A stretch of DNA of 7,060 bases from positions 1-7,060 of the forward strand of contig JAKATE010000100.1 of the NCBI GenBank assembly GCA_021828085.1, given 5' to 3'. Source of the DNA: Thermoplasmata archaeon. GTDB lineage: Archaea > Thermoplasmatota > Thermoplasmata > Lutacidiplasmatales > UBA184. Both the position numbers and the translations under genes were made by a program. The notes beneath the pieces were generated by a model. That model was not told the DNA's origin. It saw only the letters and a list, made by a program, of their open reading frames with translations, and did no database searches. Shown here one piece after another: positions 5,852 to 7,060 of this stretch. Each line of letters opens with the position of its first letter. The first letter of the stretch is position 1.

Positions 5852-7034
5852 ACGCCAATCGGGGGGCTAGACCGAAGAGGTGGATGAAGCCCTCGGCCGC
5901 GTCCTGCCGGAAGGTCGACCCGCGTCCGTAGGTGGAGAGCTCGTGGGAGAGGAGCGAGTACGGCGAGGATCGGCCGGTGACCCGAACGCTTCCCTGGTAG
6001 AAGCGCAGACGCACCTCCCCGGTGACGGTGGTTTGGGTAGAGGCGGTGAAGGCGCTGAGCGCCTCGCGCAGCGGAGTGTACCAGAGGCCCTCGTACACCG
6101 CGTCGGCGAACCGGCGGTCCACCAGGGACTTGAAGGAGAGGAGGTCCCGGGGAAGGACCAGCGACTCCAGGGCCTGGTGCGCCGTGATGAGCGCGACGGC
6201 GGCCGGGCATTCGTAGGTCTCCCGGGACTTGATCCCCACGACGCGGTCCTCCACGTGGTCGATCCGTCCCACCCCGTGTTTCCCGGCACGCGCGTTCATC
6301 TCCGAGATGAGCGCGACGGGCGGGAGCGCCCGGCCATTGATCGCTTGCGGTGTCCCCTCATAGAAGGAGACGGTGAGCTCTTCGGGCTCCGAGGGCCAAT
6401 CGGCGGGATGGCCGGTCCACTGGAAGACCTCCTCCGGGGGAGAGGCGGCCGGGTCCTCCAGCACGCCCCCCTCCACCGAGCGGCCCCAGAGGTTCTCGTC
6501 CACCGAGTAGGGGGACTCGGGCTTCACGTGGATCCGGAGCCCGTGCTCGCGGGCGTAGAGCATCTCGTCGGAGCGGTTCATGTTCCACTCCCGGACCGGT
6601 GCGATGACCCTTAGGTGCGGCGCCAGGGTCTGCACCGCGACGTCGAAGCGGACCTGATCGTTGCCCTTGCCGGTGCAACCGTGGGCCACCGCCTCGGCCT
6701 TCGTGCTGAGGGCCGCACGGACCAGGTGGCGGGCGATGAGGGGACGGGCCAGCGCGGTCGAGAGAGGGTAGACCCCCTGGTACAAGCAGTTCGCCTGCAG
6801 GGCGGGGAAGATGAACTCCTCGGCGAGTGCCTCCCGGGCGTCCACGAAGAGCGCCTCCTCGGCCCCGTTGTGCCGGGCACGCTCGAGCGCGTCCCCGAGC
6901 TCGCCTTCCTGTCCGACGTTGACGGTGAGGGTGGTCACCCGGGCCCCGTAGTGCTCCCGGATCCACGGGATTGCGACCGAGGTGTCCAGTCCGCCGGAGT
7001 ACGCCAACACCACATGCTCGATCTTCCCTTCCAT
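5763..7034 (-). CDS. argG: Argininosuccinate synthase
   Basis: Joins citrulline and aspartate with ATP to give argininosuccinate, feeding ArgH encoded next; cytoplasmic. The 423-residue protein has the N-type ATP pyrophosphatase loop AYSGGLDTS at 11-19, TVNVGQEGEL at 37-46, the hallmark GCTGKGNDQVRFD at 119-131, and the family block YSVDENLWGRSVEGGVLEDP following it. The start is ATG 7034, with GGAGG (7048-7044) 9 nt upstream, and the N-terminus has normal family length. The C-terminus is odd. ArgG proteins usually end soon after the motif seen here as GFIHLFGL, at about 390-405 residues, but this one continues about 30 residues of Arg/Pro/Ala-rich sequence that overlap argH. A one-base length change in the 6-base C run (plus-strand G run 5861-5866) would end the protein at an ATGA junction instead. 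Confidence 0.97.
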   Translation of the reverse strand: MEGKIEHVVLAYSGGLDTSVAIPWIREHYGARVTTLTVNVGQEGELGDALERARHNGAEEALFVDAREALAEEFIFPALQANCLYQGVYPLSTALARPLIARHLVRAALSTKAEAVAHGCTGKGNDQVRFDVAVQTLAPHLRVIAPVREWNMNRSDEMLYAREHGLRIHVKPESPYSVDENLWGRSVEGGVLEDPAASPPEEVFQWTGHPADWPSEPEELTVSFYEGTPQAINGRALPPVALISEMNARAGKHGVGRIDHVEDRVVGIKSRETYECPAAVALITAHQALESLVLPRDLLSFKSLVDRRFADAVYEGLWYTPLREALSAFTASTQTTVTGEVRLRFYQGSVRVTGRSSPYSLLSHELSTYGRGSTFRQDAAEGFIHLFGLAPRLAYEKRRVARSPENRAEETPAPGAVSPATPP

Positions 7035-7041
7035 CGTCGCT

Positions 7042-7051
7042 ATCCTCCTCC
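7042..7051 (-). promoter_or_regulatory. Shine-Dalgarno of argG
   Basis: Minus-strand GGAGGAGGAT precedes the argG ATG, with 9 nt between the central GGAGG and the start. It is the strongest ribosome binding site in the window and fixes the argG start. The remaining 9 bases to the window edge show nothing further; any promoter lies outside. Confidence 0.75.
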
Positions 7052-7060
7052 GTTTCCATC

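Noticed and set aside
4127..5887. 586-codon plus-strand open frame opposite argH
   Set aside because: It mirrors argH on the other strand; the product is biased to Glu, Arg, Gly and Pro with no domain, as expected from antisense of G/C-rich coding DNA.
6358..7059. Minus-strand open frame in another phase over the 5' part of argG
   Set aside because: Arg/Gly/Pro-rich alternate-frame product; argG in its own frame has all family motifs and the Shine-Dalgarno.
1..7060. Many CTCGAG and GAGCTC hexamers throughout
   Set aside because: They follow from frequent Leu-Glu and Glu-Leu codon pairs in a G/C-rich genome and show no spacing pattern.

Overview
The window is a G+C-rich archaeal chromosome segment with seven protein genes, one of them cut by the left edge. 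Three genes point to Archaea: a stand-alone archaeal-type TYW1 (wyosine synthase without the eukaryotic flavodoxin domain), a 54-residue Sec61-beta/SecG protein, and an MthK-like K+ channel with an RCK domain. Shine-Dalgarno cores of the GGTGA/GGAGG type and a leaderless-looking promoter with a TATA box agree. The exact lineage cannot be fixed from the sequence; a high-G+C Thermoplasmatota-like euryarchaeon is only a guess.

Layout. Positions 1-1735 (minus strand) hold a two-gene ABC-2 exporter: the ATPase (764-1735), then the permease (767 leftwards, open at the window edge), joined by an ATGA stop/start overlap. Positions 1736-1909 are a divergent intergenic region with two small palindromes, a 10-bp all-G/C stem-loop and a TATA box. 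Positions 1910-2938 (plus) hold the radical-SAM enzyme Taw1/TYW1, with a start well inside the longest open frame. A convergent gap (2939-3021) with weak hairpins follows. Positions 3022-7034 (minus) read, in transcription order, argG, argH, a small secG (Sec61 beta) gene, then the K+ channel. The spacing is close enough for one operon, though weak promoter-like sequences precede secG and the channel.

How the genes work together. ArgG and ArgH are the last two steps of arginine synthesis (citrulline + aspartate to argininosuccinate, then to arginine + fumarate). SecG is a structural subunit of the SecYEG translocon. The channel mediates gated K+ flux. Taw1 builds the tricyclic base of wyosine-type nucleosides in tRNA-Phe. 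The ABC pair probably exports a hydrophobic or toxic compound. The second group links housekeeping functions with no obvious shared pathway.

No clearly new multi-gene system is visible. The points most worth checking are the argG/argH junction, where one extra base in a homopolymer would turn an 89-nt overlap into a canonical ATGA overlap; the G/C stem-loop between the divergent genes; the loss of MthK-type Ca2+ ligands together with an insertion in the RCK domain; and the small secG gene between argH and the channel.
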